NCBI GenBank assembly: GCA_028293225.1
Contig: JAQGPE010000511.1
Location: 1 to 7,113, forward strand
DNA length: 7,113 nucleotides
Reading direction: 5' to 3'
DNA from: Akkermansiaceae bacterium
GTDB taxonomy: Bacteria > Verrucomicrobiota > Verrucomicrobiia > Verrucomicrobiales > Akkermansiaceae
The notes under the pieces were generated by a model. That model made no database searches. It worked only from the letters and a program-made list of their open reading frames with translations, and was not told the origin of the DNA. Positions 6,400 through 7,113 of the stretch are shown piece by piece. The translations under genes and the position numbers were made by a program. How positions within the stretch are numbered: position 1 is the first letter of the stretch; every line of letters starts with the position of its first letter.

Positions 6400-6645
6400 G
6401 ACTGAGGAGGCGAAGCGCGGAGCGGCGATTTCAACGGGAAAGCGGCGGCCGTGGCAAGGCCTGTTGGCCGGAGCCGGAGAAAGAAGAGACCTGCCGGCGG
6501 ATGCTTGCCAAGTGGCTGGAGCGTTTGCTTGAAACGGGGGGAATTTCTCGGCTCTCCCGGCCTTGGCTAACAGCCTTCCGCGTCAGCCTGAAAATCGCGT
6601 TGCAGAACCCCTTTGACGGGGCGCAGGACTGATGTATGCGTACGA
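6400..6645. other. Divergent intergenic gap
   Basis: This 246-bp gap separates the membrane-protein gene from the 86-aa gene. Its start holds short GC-rich self-complementary stretches (for example AGGCC-TGTT-GGCC). Near its end a small CCCC/GGGG hairpin (6608-6621) precedes the 86-aa gene. I found no convincing promoter, RNA gene or coding region. The plus-strand frame beginning with TTG at 6613 would only add 11 residues to the next gene. Confidence 0.5.
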
Positions 6646-6906
6646 ATGGCGACTACCGAGAAGGAACTGCGGATCGTGCTGAACCGGCAGGCGATCGAAG
6701 CGATTCACAGGCCCGTGCAGCGGGCGCTGGCCGAGTTGTATCCGGCGGTCTCCATCACCGTTGAAGACGGGCACGGCGCTCAGGAAATCGTACTAGATGT
6801 GCAGTCGCTGGTGCGTGGCGACAATGAGGAGGTGCATCCGGAAAGCCGCGGCCGCAGCGAGGCCCTGGAAGTCGAGCGTACGCTGAAGGCGCGACTGCAG
6901 CCTTGA
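6646..6906 (+). CDS. Small soluble protein of unknown function
   Basis: I do not recognise this 86-residue protein. It is soluble and charged, with no signal or membrane segment. It reads as a helix (TEKELRIVLNRQAIEAIHRP, 4-23; VQRALAELY, 24-32), a two-strand section (AVSITVEDGHGAQEIVLDVQ, 34-53) and an acidic then mixed-charge C-terminal helix (SEALEVERTLKARL, 71-84). GC-rich third positions support real coding. I chose the ATG at 6646; a TTG at 6613 in frame would add MTGRRTDVCVR. Neither has a good ribosome site (an AGGA lies 17 bases before the ATG). It is followed after 140 bp by a Rid-family gene, so cotranscription is uncertain. Confidence 0.6.
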   Translation: MATTEKELRIVLNRQAIEAIHRPVQRALAELYPAVSITVEDGHGAQEIVLDVQSLVRGDNEEVHPESRGRSEALEVERTLKARLQP

Positions 6907-6917
6907 GCGGGTCGCAC

Positions 6918-6948
6918 TTCCGGTTGCGGGTTGGGATTTCCGGTTGCG
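6918..6948. repeat. 11-bp direct repeat, 20-bp period, upstream of the Rid-family gene
   Basis: TTCCGGTTGCG occurs at 6918-6928 and 6938-6948. The 20-bp period is close to two helical turns, which would place two bound proteins on the same DNA face. It lies about 100-130 bp before the Rid-family start, in the right place for an activator or repressor site. A small local duplication is the simple alternative. Confidence 0.45.
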
Positions 6949-7046
6949 CGAATGGCTGCCGGTGGTCTGTTGCACTGCTTCCCCGAAAAAAACGAAGGAG
7001 ACGAACGGGCGGCAAGCGGTCAACTCAAGCAAAGACAACCATCACC

Positions 7047-7113
7047 ATGGCGATACCCAAGGATGCGAAAGTTTTAGGCGTAGCGTGGGAGGAGGACTAC
7101 AACTACTCCCAGG
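7047..7113 (+). CDS. Probable Rid-family (YjgF/YER057c/UK114) protein, N-terminus only
   Basis: Only 22 codons are present before the window ends: MAIPKDAKVLGVAWEEDYN followed by YSQ. The pattern 'IP-x-A-x(4)-V-x-WEE-x-Y-x-Y-x-Q' resembles the start of one Rid/YjgF-like subgroup, in which the following part normally reads as a strand leading to an SGQ motif. Rid proteins are trimeric cytoplasmic enzymes; RidA itself hydrolyses reactive enamine/imine intermediates from PLP enzymes, while many subgroups remain uncharacterised. The frame is open upstream but has no other ATG, and no Shine-Dalgarno is visible at this one. With so few residues the call is tentative. Confidence 0.55.
   Translation, partial: MAIPKDAKVLGVAWEEDYNYSQ

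Noticed and set aside
6755..7015. Two minus-strand frames (6755-7015 and 6793-7038) over the 86-aa gene
   Set aside because: They are rich in Arg and Pro with no recognisable features, whereas the plus frame shows GC-rich third positions and a sensible secondary-structure pattern.

Overview
The window is GC-rich chromosomal DNA. It most resembles a member of the Verrucomicrobiota (Luteolibacter- or Haloferula-like). That placement is an inference from gene content: a secreted DUF1800 protein with aspartate-rich calcium-binding-type repeats, a large exported protein made of carboxypeptidase-regulatory-like beta domains, and GC-rich third codon positions. No rRNA or other marker confirms it. 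I see no rRNA, tRNA, CRISPR array, transposase or phage gene. About 84% of the window is coding, in eight genes, two of them cut by the window edges.

Left part (1-3309), three genes all on the minus strand. Read in transcription order they are an HxlR-family regulator (3309-2941), an AzoR-type FMN-dependent NADH:quinone/azo oxidoreductase (2849-2178), and the first 637 codons of a large exported DUF1800 protein (1913 to beyond base 1). The regulator and reductase form a plausible thiol-stress unit. The regulator keeps the N-terminal cysteine used for electrophile sensing in this family, and dyad-symmetric sites lie before each of the two genes. The DUF1800 gene is separated by a 264-bp gap that is visibly richer in A+T and holds a direct repeat and a small hairpin, so it is probably an independent unit.

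Middle (3480-5965), plus strand, divergent from the regulator. A small single-pass membrane protein of unknown function (126 aa) is followed after 53 bp by a 683-aa exported protein with at least four beta-sandwich repeats of the carboxypeptidase regulatory-like type. They are probably cotranscribed. The pair ends at a nested inverted repeat (5974-6042), beyond which lies a convergent gene.

Right part (6067-7113). A small four-helix membrane protein runs on the minus strand. A 246-bp gap follows, then an 86-aa unknown protein on the plus strand, a short spacer with an 11-bp direct repeat, and the first 22 codons of a probable Rid-family (YjgF/YER057c/UK114) protein.

None of the eight start codons has a convincing Shine-Dalgarno sequence at the usual distance. 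I did not find a coherent novel system. The least explained items are the multi-domain DUF1800 protein, the small-membrane-protein/beta-repeat pair, and the dyad sites around the redox regulator.
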